Notes under the pieces: generated by a model
Database searches by the model: none
Told to the model about the DNA's origin: nothing
Seen by the model: only the letters and a program-made list of their open reading frames with translations
In this document: in pieces, positions 1 through 10,268 of the stretch
How positions within the stretch are numbered: position 1 is the stretch's first letter
How the letters are laid out: every line of letters starts with the position of its first letter
Source of the DNA: Desulfatibacillum sp.
Lineage (GTDB): Bacteria; Desulfobacterota; Desulfobacteria; Desulfobacterales; Desulfatibacillaceae
Direction of reading: 5' to 3'
DNA: 64,000 nucleotides
Assembly: GCA_016342355.1 (NCBI GenBank)
Contig: JAEINP010000014.1
Span: 1 to 64,000 of the forward strand
Position numbers and translations under genes: made by a program

Positions 1-98
1 ACGGCCCCTATCTTGCCTGGGCTTTTGATGGGCCTTTGTAGAATCCTTTCACCAATAATTACACCCTAAAAAATATGAACTTCTGAACCGGGAAGTTT

Positions 99-3000
99 TC
101 AACCCAGTTGATTATTGATAAAGCCTTTGATTCTTTCGGTTTCAGCTTTTAAGGCTTCCAGGGTTGCATCTGTGTCGGAGATTTCCTGGTCCCGGCCCAT
201 GATTTCCAGGCGGTAGGCAATTTCTGCGGCTGTTCCTGCGGCAAGATATTTAAGTGTTCCTTTATACTTATGGGCGGTTTCCTCCAGGGCTTTGGAGTCC
301 TTTGCTTCCAGGCTTGCCGAGATATTGGCTACAGATTTGTCCACATCCCCCATAAAGGTTATCAAACAATCTTCCAGGAGTTCCTGGTCTCCCCCCATGA
401 TTTCCAGGGCAGCTTCCATGTCCAGGGGCGGGGCGGCGGTTTCTTCTATAACAGGATCGGGGACGGGAGTTTGCGGCATTTCATGTGCTGTTTTCTGATT
501 CGTCACATATGCAGGAGGTTGGGATTCCGCCGATTCGGGGGAAGTTTCTTCCTCTTTCCGGGGGGGCGCGCTTTTTCCAGGCTGTGGATCCCTATCCTTT
601 TTGCCAAAAGAGCGGATGACCTTTTCCAGTGCGTCCCGTTTGAGAGGCTTGGTGAGGTAGTCATCCATTCCTGCTTCCAGGAACTTTTCACGGTCTCCGG
701 GCATGGCATGGGCGGTTAGGGCGACAATGGGTGTTTTGACGAGTTTTTTGGCGGCCTCGTATCTCCTGATTTTTATGGTGGCTTCGATGCCGTCCATAAC
801 CGGCATTTGACCGTCCATGAGTATGAGGTCGTATTGTTCGCCGTTGATAATGGCGTCCAGGGCTTGTTTTCCGTTGTTCGCAACCACCACGCTGTGGCCC
901 AGCTTAATCAGGTTGGTAACCGCCACTTTCTGGTTGATTTCATTGTCGTCAGCCAGGAGTATGTGGACTTTCTGGGATTCTTCCACAGAATGCCGGGTGA
1001 CGATTTGTTTGGGCTGGCCTGGCTGCTTTGTCTTGGTTCCCAGAGCGATAGCCAAGCACTCGAATAACTGGGATTGTTTGATGGGCTTGGTCAGGTATGC
1101 TGCAAACCCGAGTTTTTCCAAAGCCTGGGCATCGCCCCGCATTCCCATGGAAGTGAGCATGACCAGGGTGAGGTCCTTAAAACGTTCATCCCCAATAATT
1201 GTCTTGCCCAGGGTGAGGCCGTCCATTTCGGGCATTTGCATGTCCAATATGGCAAGGTGAAAAGGGTCGTTTTCTTCATGGGACTTATCCAGTAATTCCA
1301 GGGCCTGCTTGCCGCCCGGGGCTTCCGCGGGACGGCTGCCCCATGCCCGGAGCATTTCCCGTAGGATGATTCGGTTGGTTTCCACATCGTCCACCACCAG
1401 GACCCTTTTTCCACGGACTTCCGCCATAGCCGGTTTTTCGTGGGCGTCTTTGGCGGATTTTTGAAGAACCGCGGTGAACCAGAACGTGGAACCCTCTCCC
1501 TCGGCGCTGATGAGGCCAATTTCCCCGTCCATCATTTTGGCGAGTTTTTTGGAGATGGCCAGGCCAAGGCCTGTTCCCCCGTGCTTCCGGGTGGTGGAGG
1601 GGTCTGCCTGGGTAAAGGGGCTGAACAGTATCCCCTGTTTGTCAGGCGGGATGCCTAAGCCCGTGTCTCTGACTTCAAAGCGTAGTGTGGCCGATTCCTG
1701 ATCTTGGGAATCCAGGGAGACGCGCAGGACCACTTCCCCCTTTTCCGTGAACTTGACGGCATTACCCGACAAGTTCATGAGAATCTGGCGGAGCCTGCCC
1801 GGGTCGCCCTTGAGCCATAAGGGGACGTCATGATGGATGAGACAAGCCACTTCCACGCCCTTGTCGTCTGCTGGCACAGAGAGGACGTCCGCCACCCCTT
1901 CCACGGTGTGCCGGAGGTTGAAGTCGATGACTTCCAGGTCCAGCTTGCCGGAATCAATTTTTGAGTAATCCAGGATATCGTTGATAACCCGCAGCAAAGC
2001 TTCGGCGCTGGAATTGATGCGCTCCGCAAATCCCCGTTGCTCCTCATTCAGATCTGTTTCAATAAGCAACTCCCCCATGCCGATAACGCCATTCATGGGA
2101 GTGCGGATTTCATGGCTCATGTTGGCCAGAAACTGGCCTTTGGCCATGTTGGCCAATTCCGCTTCAACCGCCAACTGATTGGCGCTTTCCACCAGGATTT
2201 CCAATTGTTGATTGGTTTGCTCCAATTCCTGTTTAGCGTCCAGGATTTCCCGGGTTGTCAGGTTTTTTTCTTCAATCATCCTGGAAACATTGGAGGCCAG
2301 CTCGGCGATTTCATCGTTTCCTTCCATGGGAAACTGGTGTTCGATCTTTCCCTCGGCCACCTCTTTGACAATGGTGTTCAGGGTGTTAATAGGCTTGGTC
2401 ATCCGGGTTGCCGCAATATACACGAATAGGATGGTCAGGAATGCCAGACCCGCTCCTATGCCAAGCATAATGCACATATCTTGATTGGGTTTTGTCATGA
2501 TTTCTTTGCTTGGCACACGGGCCATGAAAAGCCATGTGGTCTCCGCCCCGGAGAATTCGATGGGAATGAGCGTATTCAGAAACCCCTGGTCAAAAAACAT
2601 ACTGCTGTGTTTGGATGAATTTGCCAGTAAGGTGGCGTCCTTGTTCCACCCCAGTTCCGAGACGTTGTTTTTGGGGGGGCCGATATTTGTGCTTCCTGCC
2701 ACAATGTCCCCGTCCTGAGTGATCACGTAGAAACGCGCATGAGGATTAGGAGTTTGGGCCTCAAAAAGCAGTTTTTCAATGGTTTTTAAATCAATGATCG
2801 CCCCCACCACCCCGCGGAAATTATCGTGGTATAAAATGGGCGCCGTTACTGTTAAGAATTTGCCATATTGGTTGGCCAAACTGTGGAATTGGGGTTTGGA
2901 TATATGGTTGGAATGGGTCGCCCTGATAAGCTCATAGGGGCACAAGGGATTGTTTGTCTCAATGGGCGCAGTTGCCAAATGAAAAATACCCATAGAATTC

Positions 3001-3425
3001 CTAAACCAGAATGGTGCAAATCGTCCCTGAGCCGTGTGCCCCAAGGCCCCCTTGAAAAGGGTATCCATGCCGTCAAAGGCATTGGGCTCCCAAACTGTGT
3101 ACACTCCCAAAAAATTGGGGTTTTCTTGAGAGATTTTCTCCATTACATCGTTGGTTGCATCCCGGCCAATCCGTGCGGAAGCCTGGGAAATATTAAAGCA
3201 CGAAAGGGTTTGGGCAAGGGTTTCGCTGACGCCCAGGGCAACATCGATTTGAGTTCTAATGCCTGCTGCATACTGACGGGATGCTTCCAGGTAGTGGCTT
3301 TGGGCGGACTCTATGGAAGCCCGCCTGATGGCGACGGCGCCAAAAGTCCACACAGCGGCCAGCATAATGCCCACGCCTAATCCAACGACTACGGTCAACC
3401 GAGTTCTTATGGAGTTAAATAACAT
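99..3425 (-). CDS. Hybrid sensor histidine kinase with two receivers and Hpt
   Basis: An 1108-residue membrane sensor kinase. An N-terminal transmembrane helix (about 10-32) and a second near 318-338 bracket a roughly 280-residue periplasmic Cache-like sensor region; HAMP follows (about 340-395). The HisKA box reads [10 protein letters not shown] with phospho-accepting His438. A HATPase domain contains DTGLGIP and GTGLGLAI. Two receivers follow with acceptor Asp728 ([10 protein letters not shown]) and Asp871 ([10 protein letters not shown]). A Pro/Glu-rich linker then leads to a C-terminal Hpt domain with His1052 in AHKYKG. All relay residues are present, so a full His-Asp-His-Asp phosphorelay within one chain is likely. 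No dedicated output regulator is adjacent; the PilZ gene upstream on the same strand is the nearest candidate partner, which is only positional inference. Confidence 0.93.
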   Translation of the reverse strand: MLFNSIRTRLTVVVGLGVGIMLAAVWTFGAVAIRRASIESAQSHYLEASRQYAAGIRTQIDVALGVSETLAQTLSCFNISQASARIGRDATNDVMEKISQENPNFLGVYTVWEPNAFDGMDTLFKGALGHTAQGRFAPFWFRNSMGIFHLATAPIETNNPLCPYELIRATHSNHISKPQFHSLANQYGKFLTVTAPILYHDNFRGVVGAIIDLKTIEKLLFEAQTPNPHARFYVITQDGDIVAGSTNIGPPKNNVSELGWNKDATLLANSSKHSSMFFDQGFLNTLIPIEFSGAETTWLFMARVPSKEIMTKPNQDMCIMLGIGAGLAFLTILFVYIAATRMTKPINTLNTIVKEVAEGKIEHQFPMEGNDEIAELASNVSRMIEEKNLTTREILDAKQELEQTNQQLEILVESANQLAVEAELANMAKGQFLANMSHEIRTPMNGVIGMGELLIETDLNEEQRGFAERINSSAEALLRVINDILDYSKIDSGKLDLEVIDFNLRHTVEGVADVLSVPADDKGVEVACLIHHDVPLWLKGDPGRLRQILMNLSGNAVKFTEKGEVVLRVSLDSQDQESATLRFEVRDTGLGIPPDKQGILFSPFTQADPSTTRKHGGTGLGLAISKKLAKMMDGEIGLISAEGEGSTFWFTAVLQKSAKDAHEKPAMAEVRGKRVLVVDDVETNRIILREMLRAWGSRPAEAPGGKQALELLDKSHEENDPFHLAILDMQMPEMDGLTLGKTIIGDERFKDLTLVMLTSMGMRGDAQALEKLGFAAYLTKPIKQSQLFECLAIALGTKTKQPGQPKQIVTRHSVEESQKVHILLADDNEINQKVAVTNLIKLGHSVVVANNGKQALDAIINGEQYDLILMDGQMPVMDGIEATIKIRRYEAAKKLVKTPIVALTAHAMPGDREKFLEAGMDDYLTKPLKRDALEKVIRSFGKKDRDPQPGKSAPPRKEEETSPESAESQPPAYVTNQKTAHEMPQTPVPDPVIEETAAPPLDMEAALEIMGGDQELLEDCLITFMGDVDKSVANISASLEAKDSKALEETAHKYKGTLKYLAAGTAAEIAYRLEIMGRDQEISDTDATLEALKAETERIKGFINNQLG

Positions 3426-3546
3426 GCGGCGGCCTTTGTGCTTCCGGCAAAATTATTTACACACCCTAAAAAAATAATGCAGGCTGGGGATTGCCCAGTC
3501 GTCACAAACTTGACGTGAATAGGGGGTGCAATCCGGTTTTGATCCG

Positions 3547-3891
3547 TTATGAGACATTATCCGGAGTATTGTGCCTGACAATGTTGAACAGGTTGATGGA
3601 ACTGTCCCCGTCAATATCAAACAAGGTGAGCCCCATGGTATTAAAACCGTGGCTCTGGCCCTCATCGCTCCTGATTATCTTGAAATTGGCAAGGACCAGG
3701 AGCGATTCCCGTCCCATGACATGGAGAATCCTGACCCTCCCTGAGGTCCCCAGGGGCAAAGACTTGGGACTGGATACCAGCATTCCGTTCATGGAAAGGT
3801 TGCGACACCCCACCTCTATGCTTTCTCCGTCCACATCCATCGTGGCATGTACGGTAAAATCAACACGCGGCCATTTTCGTTTGTTGTCCAT
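3547..3891 (-). CDS. PilZ domain protein
   Basis: A 114-residue single PilZ domain, expected to bind cyclic di-GMP. The RxxxR-type element lies at the extreme N-terminus (KRKWPRVDF) and the second signature is NLSMNG followed by the typical hydrophobic barrel strands. The frame is open further upstream (to 4047), but the start at 3891 is preferred because AGGAGG (3901-3906 on the complementary strand) sits 9 nt before it, and the resulting length matches a lone PilZ domain. It lies upstream of, and in the same direction as, the hybrid kinase, separated by about 120 bp. Direct c-di-GMP binding is a family property and was not shown here. Confidence 0.8.
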   Translation of the reverse strand: MDNKRKWPRVDFTVHATMDVDGESIEVGCRNLSMNGMLVSSPKSLPLGTSGRVRILHVMGRESLLVLANFKIIRSDEGQSHGFNTMGLTLFDIDGDSSINLFNIVRHNTPDNVS

Positions 3892-4149
3892 TCCTTCGGC
3901 CTCCTGGTGCATTAGATCCATTATGATGGCTCCTTGGAGTTTTTTAGTTTCCAACAATTGCTCCCCAGTGGTTAAGCAATAAGCATGCCAAGTCAGGTTT
4001 TTTTTGGGCGGAAGTCCCATGTTATCAGGGCTTGACGGATGGGGCAAAAAAATGTAGTTGGTTTACCAAGCGTTCAAAAAATTGGACAAAACTTCCATCC
4101 GGCGTGCCTTGCGCCACCTTGCCATCTCTTTATTTGAAAGGTGTTAACC

Positions 4150-5886
4150 ATGCATTTTGATCTCATCATAGAACAACCTTTGGTGTATGACGGCTCGGGA
4201 ACCAAGCCAGTCACCCTGGACGTGGGGGTGAAAGAAGGCAAAATTCAGGCTTTGGACAATCTTTCGGAAGCAGGGGCGGATACCCGAATACATGCCCATG
4301 GCATGGGACTGTGCCCGGGATTCATCGACGTCCATACCCATGCGGACATGGCATTGCACCGGCCCGAGCAGGTGCGGGTTCTGGAACCCCTGGTGCGGCA
4401 GGGCATCACCACCATTGTGGGGGGGAATTGCGGGGTGACCATGGGGCCTATCTCGGACAGGAATCCGGATTTCCAATATAAATTCTATGAAATTTTTTTG
4501 GGCAAAGACCAGCAGCCATATATTAACTGGAAGGGCTTTGGGGAAATGCTGGAATCCATGGAGGCGGGAGGCCTGCTACTTAATACGGCTATGCTCGCCC
4601 CCCACGGGATTCTTCGCATGCATGCCATGGGAGACAGTGTGGAAGTGGCAGGCAATGAGGACCTTTCCATCATGGAAAAGGCTCTCCGGGAATGTATGGA
4701 AGCCGGAGCCATGGGCATGAGCACGGGCCTGCAATATTTTCCCGGTTTGTGCTCGGACTCCCGGGAGTTGCTGGAACTGGCCAAAGTGGTGGGAGAATTT
4801 GACGGTGTTTTTACCTCCCATCTGCGGAGTTATAATTCGGACGGCCTGCAAAAGGCCATGGACGAAATCATGGACATCGGGCTGGAAGCCCAAATTTCCG
4901 TGCAACTAAGCCATTTGTTCTGGGTGCCTTATTTATTTGAGCCTGTGAACACCATCATGAAGGCCTTTATCAAAGCTGCCAGCCGATTGTACAAGATACA
5001 CCCCTTTCCCCTGCCTTTGGGCTCGTCCACCAAATCCCATTTGGCAAAGGTGGCCCACAGGGTGGACCAGGGCCAGCCCATTGGGGTGGACGCCATGCCC
5101 ACCAGCGCGGGATTCACCCATCTTTTCGCTTTTTTTCCGCCATGGAGCCTGGAAGGGGGCATGCACGGGGTGTTAAAGCGCATCGCTGATCCCAAGGAGC
5201 GCCTGCGCATCAGAAAGAGTATCGAAAACGGCAAGCCGGTTTGGCCTCACAGGGGGCCTGATTCCTGGTCCATGAATCTTTTTAAGGTCATGGGATGGGA
5301 TTGTGCGTCCGTCATGAGCGTTACCACGGAGAAAAACCAGAAATACCTGGGCATGAATTTTGGCGAGATAGGCAAGCTCCAGGGCAAGCATCCCTTTGAC
5401 GCGGCCTGTGACATGGCCCTGGAGGAAAATGGTCGGGTGCTGATTTTCGAGACCCCCACCTATCCGGGCGATCCCATGGTGGAATTGTCCCTCCAAGGGA
5501 CCCTGGTGGACCCCAATGTGAGTATTGGCACCGACCTCATTCCATTGGGATTTGGAAAGCCCTCCCATCTTACCTATGACTGTTTTCCCAAATTTCTGGG
5601 TCAGTATGCCCGGGACTGGAAACTCCTGGCCCTGCCCGAGGCCATTAGAAAATGTACGGAACTCCCCGCCTCCCAGATCAAGATTCCCAACCGGGGCAAC
5701 ATTGCCAGGGGTTATTGGGCGGACATGGTTTTGTTTGATCCCGAAACCATTGGTTCCAACTCTACAGCCCAGGACCCGGCGCATTTTCCCAAGGGAATCC
5801 AAAAGGTCTTCATCAACGGCAGGATGGTGGTGGACGGCGAGAATTTTATGCCAGACCCCATGCCCGGTCAGATGATCCGAAAATAA
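4150..5886 (+). CDS. N-acyl-D-amino-acid deacylase family amidohydrolase
   Basis: A 578-residue amidohydrolase-superfamily enzyme resembling D-aminoacylases. It has the metal-binding HxH motif DVHTHAD (His62, His64), a conserved Cys in GGNCGV (Cys94), a downstream SHLRSY histidine, QLSHL, and the late catalytic aspartate in IGTDL. These match the residues used by D-aminoacylase for zinc and proton transfer. The C-terminus carries the usual beta-sandwich motif (IARGYWADMVLFD). The ATG at 4150 follows GAAAGG with proper spacing; a GTG three codons upstream is in the same frame. Such enzymes hydrolyse N-acyl-D-amino acids, but the substrate cannot be decided. No peptidase or transporter neighbours are seen. 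Confidence 0.85.
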   Translation: MHFDLIIEQPLVYDGSGTKPVTLDVGVKEGKIQALDNLSEAGADTRIHAHGMGLCPGFIDVHTHADMALHRPEQVRVLEPLVRQGITTIVGGNCGVTMGPISDRNPDFQYKFYEIFLGKDQQPYINWKGFGEMLESMEAGGLLLNTAMLAPHGILRMHAMGDSVEVAGNEDLSIMEKALRECMEAGAMGMSTGLQYFPGLCSDSRELLELAKVVGEFDGVFTSHLRSYNSDGLQKAMDEIMDIGLEAQISVQLSHLFWVPYLFEPVNTIMKAFIKAASRLYKIHPFPLPLGSSTKSHLAKVAHRVDQGQPIGVDAMPTSAGFTHLFAFFPPWSLEGGMHGVLKRIADPKERLRIRKSIENGKPVWPHRGPDSWSMNLFKVMGWDCASVMSVTTEKNQKYLGMNFGEIGKLQGKHPFDAACDMALEENGRVLIFETPTYPGDPMVELSLQGTLVDPNVSIGTDLIPLGFGKPSHLTYDCFPKFLGQYARDWKLLALPEAIRKCTELPASQIKIPNRGNIARGYWADMVLFDPETIGSNSTAQDPAHFPKGIQKVFINGRMVVDGENFMPDPMPGQMIRK

Positions 5887-6436
5887 GGGGAGAGTTCTTT
5901 CTCCTGCGGCTGCCGCCCGGGTTGCGCATTGCTGCGCCCGGGCGGCCAGGAAAAGATTCCGGCCCTTTGGGGGCGAGTTTCAAGCCTGAACATTGGTAAA
6001 AATCACTTAAACATTATCTTTGGTGTATTATAATGCTATGAAAATTCAATTTCTGCCTGTTGCTTGACTCTGAAGCAAGGTTCTGCCACAATATCAGCGA
6101 TTTGAACTTGGCCGTCAATTGGCGACGGATCAGCCAGGAATATGGAAAAGGGGGAACTGTGCAGGAATGATTTTGAGAAGATTTTATGCTTCTGCAATAG
6201 GTCTGTATTCTTTTTTTCCTGCCCGTTTGAATGTCATCGTGTTCCAGTCCAGGCCAAGCCTTTCTGTCCAAATAACTTTGGAATTACCTGCCTGACCAGA
6301 TTTTGTCCAATGATGAACTGCCGGGATTTTTCCATCCCACATGTTCACATTGCGCTCTGGCATATACGAGACCATGCTCCCAGCCATGGCTCAACCCAAA
6401 AAACCGGTCCAGTATTGAAGGGAAAGGGGATACCCC
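5887..6436. other. Intergenic region, mostly unexplained
   Basis: 550 bp between the amidohydrolase and the QueG-like gene. It holds a strong GC-rich inverted repeat near its start (listed separately). Short frames exist on both strands, the longest uninterrupted one being on the minus strand at 6184-6387 (67 residues), but none has a convincing start site, composition or recognisable motif. I see no RNA gene. Confidence 0.5.
5912..5946. repeat. GC-rich inverted repeat
   Basis: Arms GCCGCCCGGG (5912-5921) and CCCGGGCGGC (5937-5946) pair perfectly, and the spacer itself contains GCGCA/TGCGC, so nearly the whole element folds. It lies 25 bp after the amidohydrolase stop. There is no T-tract, so it is not a canonical intrinsic terminator. 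It could be a REP-like element or an mRNA 3'-end stabiliser. Confidence 0.6.
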
Positions 6437-7459
6437 ATGGTAAGGCGTAAGATGAAAGACCACTACCGGAAACTTTCCTTCATCACGGATTTAGGTGGAA
6501 TGCAAAGCGCTTTGGGTGAATTGCGGGGATTTGGGCATCCCAAGCAGCCCAGTCTCACCCCGGGATGCCCACACCAACCCGGGGACCCTGTGCTGGACGA
6601 AAATTGGTTTTGCGGGACCATCAAGGGGAAAATTGCAGGCCACCCGGAAAACGGCATGGAGTATCCTTTTTACGGGGAGCGCATTTTTGAGGAGGCCCTG
6701 GTGGGTTTTGTCAAAGGGGATGATCCCATCTTTGAGGAGTACAAGGAGATCATCGGGCCGCACCATTTTACGCCTTGGGAAATCATGGCGTGGCAGGCGA
6801 AAAACAATGGCGTGGAGCCCCCCCCGGCAGAAGATATTTCCGTGGTAAGTTTTGTCATGCCCCTCACCAAGGCCACCAGACAGGACAATAAAATGGCCAC
6901 GGACTGGCTTGCGGAGCGATGGGCGCAAACCCGTCTTCACGGCGAGTTGTTCAGCCAGATTTTTGTGCGGGAAATCGTAACCTACCTCATGAGCCGGGGC
7001 ATCCTGGCAGTCGCACCGGACGTAACCCCCATATTCAATAAAAAGCGGTATCCCAATGTGGGATGGGCGTCTCCCTGGTCCCACCGCCACGTGGCCTATG
7101 CCGCAGGCCTGGGGACCTTTGGCATGCACGATTTTCTCATTACGGAAAAAGGCTGCGCTCACAGGCTGGGCAGTTTTGTGGTCAACCTGAGGCTTCAACC
7201 AAATCGGGAGCGGCCCGAGGATATCCATGCCAATTGCCTGCACTATCAAGGCAAGAAGTGCCTGAAATGCATGGAACGATGCCCTGCGGACGCCATTTCC
7301 CGGGACGGCGCCCATGACAAGGAAAAATGCTACAAACGCGTGGCCGATTCCCTGAAACACTGCAATAGAAATTACCACATCTTCATTTACGGTTGCGGGC
7401 TTTGCGCCACGGGTGTGCCCTGCGAGTTCCAGATTCCCAAGCCTCTCCAAAAAAAATAG
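6437..7459 (+). CDS. QueG-like / reductive-dehalogenase-like iron-sulfur protein
   Basis: A 340-residue cytoplasmic-looking protein of the epoxyqueuosine reductase/reductive dehalogenase iron-sulfur fold. The central part contains AYAAGLGTFGMHDFLIT, typical of the cobalamin-binding half of QueG-like proteins. The C-terminal half has a ferredoxin-type cluster motif CLKCMERCPADAI, and a further set of cysteines (CGLCATGVPC) could complete a second cluster. It is not a close match to canonical QueG, so the substrate is unknown. ATG 6437 follows an AAAGGGG ribosome site; an in-frame ATG at 6452 is an alternative. No corrinoid or tRNA-modification genes are nearby. Confidence 0.75.
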   Translation: MVRRKMKDHYRKLSFITDLGGMQSALGELRGFGHPKQPSLTPGCPHQPGDPVLDENWFCGTIKGKIAGHPENGMEYPFYGERIFEEALVGFVKGDDPIFEEYKEIIGPHHFTPWEIMAWQAKNNGVEPPPAEDISVVSFVMPLTKATRQDNKMATDWLAERWAQTRLHGELFSQIFVREIVTYLMSRGILAVAPDVTPIFNKKRYPNVGWASPWSHRHVAYAAGLGTFGMHDFLITEKGCAHRLGSFVVNLRLQPNRERPEDIHANCLHYQGKKCLKCMERCPADAISRDGAHDKEKCYKRVADSLKHCNRNYHIFIYGCGLCATGVPCEFQIPKPLQKK

Positions 7460-7696
7460 GCGCAGGTGTGCGCCACTTCATTGCCGCTAATCTTTCAACC
7501 CATTATACTCCCCCATGTAATGCGCCGCTGCTGGTAACCAAACAGGCCACTGGCGGGCGGCTTTTGCCCGATCCCCAATCCATTTTTCTTATGGAAAAGA
7601 AAAATGCCTAACGCAATTGATCCACCCTTTTTCGGGATAGTCAATGGCTTGGGAGGGTAAGACAATCCATCCTTAATATGTACTGGACACTATTCT

Positions 7697-10234
7697 ATGA
7701 AAATCGTCACGAACCGCGATTCCCTTTGTTTACGCCTACTGGTTGCTCAATTGATAATTTTGGCCTGCCTAACTACAGCTCTGCCAAAACAAGCAGTAGC
7801 TGAGGATTCTCTGGAGAATTATACATACAGCCTGACCCAATCCACAGGCGCCTATACCTTCTGGACCACCCCGCCCTCGGAGAGGGTGTTCAAGGACGAC
7901 GCCGTTCCCACGGAAACCGGGTCCCGGGTCCTGGTCTATGCGGCAAAGTATGAGTTCGAGCCTTTCCAGATTGTGGTCAAGCCAGTTTCTTCAGGATCAG
8001 TTCAAATTGTTTCAGGGAATTTTGGAGAAGGCGTTACGGCGGAACTCTACCAGGTGCGGTATGTAGACATTACGGAGACTTCGGACAACCTGGGCCGCGT
8101 GGGTGATTACCCGGACCCCCTGTGGCCCCTGGAAAGCGGAGACAACGTAGATCTCACGGCAGGGGAGAATACCGCCTTCTGGATCAGTCTGAAGGTAACC
8201 AACAGCGCGTCTTTTGGAGACCATACGGCAAACATAACCATTGGCGGGGTTGCCATCCCGGTTCAACTCCATGTATTCAATTTTTCCATACCCGACGAGT
8301 TGCACGTCAAATCCCAGATGAATTTTAGCCACAATACAGTGCTGACCAAGTACGGCGTGTCAGGGACTGGAGACAATTACTGGATGTACGTGGACATGAT
8401 GAAGCAGTTTTTCATTGATCATCGACTCACCTCCAAGTCCCCTCTGTGGTCCGGAGGACTGACTTCCAGCGGCGGCGCATCCTACATCAATTATGACTGC
8501 AATACTCAAACGTTTTCAGACCCCCACGGCATATGGGGTTTTGAAAAGCCCGCTAAAAAATACCTGGACGGAATTGGCTTTGAAGACGGGGAGTTGTTCA
8601 ACGAAGGAACGGGCTTTCCCTCGTTCATGGCCATGACATTCCAAAACAACGATTCTTCGGCGGACCAGCGGCCTGACACTTTTTGCGGAACCACGCGCAC
8701 AGCCAGCGACTGGTATGCAAACGCCGACCCGGACACCGCCTACAACACCAAATGGTTTGATTACATCCATGCCACCCAGGAGTATTTGCGGAGTCTGGGA
8801 TACCTGGACAGAGCCTATTATTATTTCGCCAACGAGCCCCAGGATCAGGCGGATTACGACGCGGTGGCCTGGTATTCCCAGGAATTGAAAAACGCGGCCC
8901 CGGACTTCAATCTTATGGTGTCGGAGGAGCCCAAACCCGAGATATTCAACCATCCTACGTATACAGGGGCGAAAGTGGACATCTGGCTGCCGGTCCTGAA
9001 TAAATACGACCCGGACATCTCCCACGACCGGGAGAAAAATCATCAGGAGGAAACCTGGATCTATTTCCTCCACGGAACCCGTCCGCCCTATTTCAATCCC
9101 ATCACCCTGGATCACCCCGGGATTGAAAGCAAGTTCACGGGGTGGTTTTTATGGAAATACCGGGTGCGGGGAATCGCCTATTATTCCCTAAACGATTGGG
9201 GCGTCAATCCCTGGACCAACCCCATGACCGACGGCCATAACGGGGACCGTTTCATGCTGTATCCTCCGTCCACCGACAATGAGGCCATTACCTACGGCGA
9301 CAACCATCATCGGATGGTTCCGTCCATCCGGTTCGAACTCATGCGGGACAGCCTGGAGGATTACGAATACCTGTACCTGCTCAACGGCGGCGCCCGGCCC
9401 GAGGTGGACTTGGCGAATCCTGCGGACCCTCTGGCCGACAAAATCATATCCGGGCTCAACAGCTACACCCGGGACAGCCGGTTCATGTACAACCTGCGCA
9501 AGCTCATAGGTCAAAAGTTGGGAGGCGAGATCGGGGAAATTCCGGACATCGCTCCACCTGTGCTTCATGCCCGGTCCCAGGGCGATCCCGGAAATTACTA
9601 CCTCAATTTCCAGGATCCGGCAGGCGAGCCCACTTCCGATCCTCTGGTGGTGAACGGTCATACCTATATGAAAATCGGCTGGAACCCCTATGATCAGGAT
9701 TTGGGCTACGGATGGTATGGGGATATGGCCCACGTAGAGGACCGGTATCTGGATTCCGGCCCCAACGTCCTTCAAAGAAGCATCCTCTATGATGACTGGG
9801 GCAGACAGAAAGCCTTTGAGTTCGACCTGCCCAACGGCCAGTATATGGTGACGGTTTCCGTGGGCTGGCAGGGCAGGACTTATAGTCATAACCAGATAGT
9901 TGTGGAAGGCGTGGGCCTTGTGACGGACGAGTTGACCAGTCCGTATATTGTCCGTTCCAAGGTGGTCACGGTTCGGGATTACAAACTGACCATGGAAATG
10001 GGAATCTTCGACGAATACACCATGCTCAACTACATGGACGTCAACGGGATATCCGATGTCGCCGGGGACCTGAACGGGGATTTTTTCGCCAACCTGATCG
10101 ATGCGGTCCTGGCGCTGAAAATCCTGGCCGGCATGGACACAGGAACCCTGAACAGGGCAGGGGACGTGAACGAAGACGCCATCTTGGGCCTGGAGGAGGT
10201 TATCCACATTCTACGCAGCGAAGCGGGATTGTGA
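7697..10234 (+). CDS. Secreted DUF4091 (glycoside-hydrolase-like) protein with C-terminal dockerin
   Basis: An 845-residue exported protein. A Sec signal peptide occupies about residues 1-35 (cleavage probably after AVA). The middle carries the DUF4091 pattern found in glycoside-hydrolase-like TIM barrels: YYFANEPQDQ, a WFLWKYRVRGIAYY strand, and SIRFELMRDSLEDYEYL. A beta-sandwich region follows. The C-terminus contains a type I dockerin with two calcium loops, DLNGDFFANLID and DVNEDAILGLEE, the second with Glu replacing the last Asp. Dockerins normally dock onto cohesins, but none is encoded here. A role in polysaccharide binding or trimming at the surface is inferred; the substrate is unknown. 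Confidence 0.85.
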   Translation: MKIVTNRDSLCLRLLVAQLIILACLTTALPKQAVAEDSLENYTYSLTQSTGAYTFWTTPPSERVFKDDAVPTETGSRVLVYAAKYEFEPFQIVVKPVSSGSVQIVSGNFGEGVTAELYQVRYVDITETSDNLGRVGDYPDPLWPLESGDNVDLTAGENTAFWISLKVTNSASFGDHTANITIGGVAIPVQLHVFNFSIPDELHVKSQMNFSHNTVLTKYGVSGTGDNYWMYVDMMKQFFIDHRLTSKSPLWSGGLTSSGGASYINYDCNTQTFSDPHGIWGFEKPAKKYLDGIGFEDGELFNEGTGFPSFMAMTFQNNDSSADQRPDTFCGTTRTASDWYANADPDTAYNTKWFDYIHATQEYLRSLGYLDRAYYYFANEPQDQADYDAVAWYSQELKNAAPDFNLMVSEEPKPEIFNHPTYTGAKVDIWLPVLNKYDPDISHDREKNHQEETWIYFLHGTRPPYFNPITLDHPGIESKFTGWFLWKYRVRGIAYYSLNDWGVNPWTNPMTDGHNGDRFMLYPPSTDNEAITYGDNHHRMVPSIRFELMRDSLEDYEYLYLLNGGARPEVDLANPADPLADKIISGLNSYTRDSRFMYNLRKLIGQKLGGEIGEIPDIAPPVLHARSQGDPGNYYLNFQDPAGEPTSDPLVVNGHTYMKIGWNPYDQDLGYGWYGDMAHVEDRYLDSGPNVLQRSILYDDWGRQKAFEFDLPNGQYMVTVSVGWQGRTYSHNQIVVEGVGLVTDELTSPYIVRSKVVTVRDYKLTMEMGIFDEYTMLNYMDVNGISDVAGDLNGDFFANLIDAVLALKILAGMDTGTLNRAGDVNEDAILGLEEVIHILRSEAGL

Positions 10235-10268
10235 TCGGATAGTCAGGACCCATCATCATGGATCGCCG

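Noticed and set aside
60-3475. ACACCCTAAAAAA occurring on both sides of the hybrid kinase gene (near 61 and near 3462)
   Set aside because: Thirteen A-rich bases are too few to claim an insertion duplication or attachment site; no other mobile-element feature is present.
6142-6450. A 102-codon plus-strand frame before the QueG-like gene
   Set aside because: Translation is Cys/Phe/Pro-rich without a pattern and it overlaps the real gene start; no ribosome site.
9188-10207. A 339-codon minus-strand frame inside the DUF4091 gene
   Set aside because: Antisense shadow of the dockerin-bearing gene; no start signal or domain.
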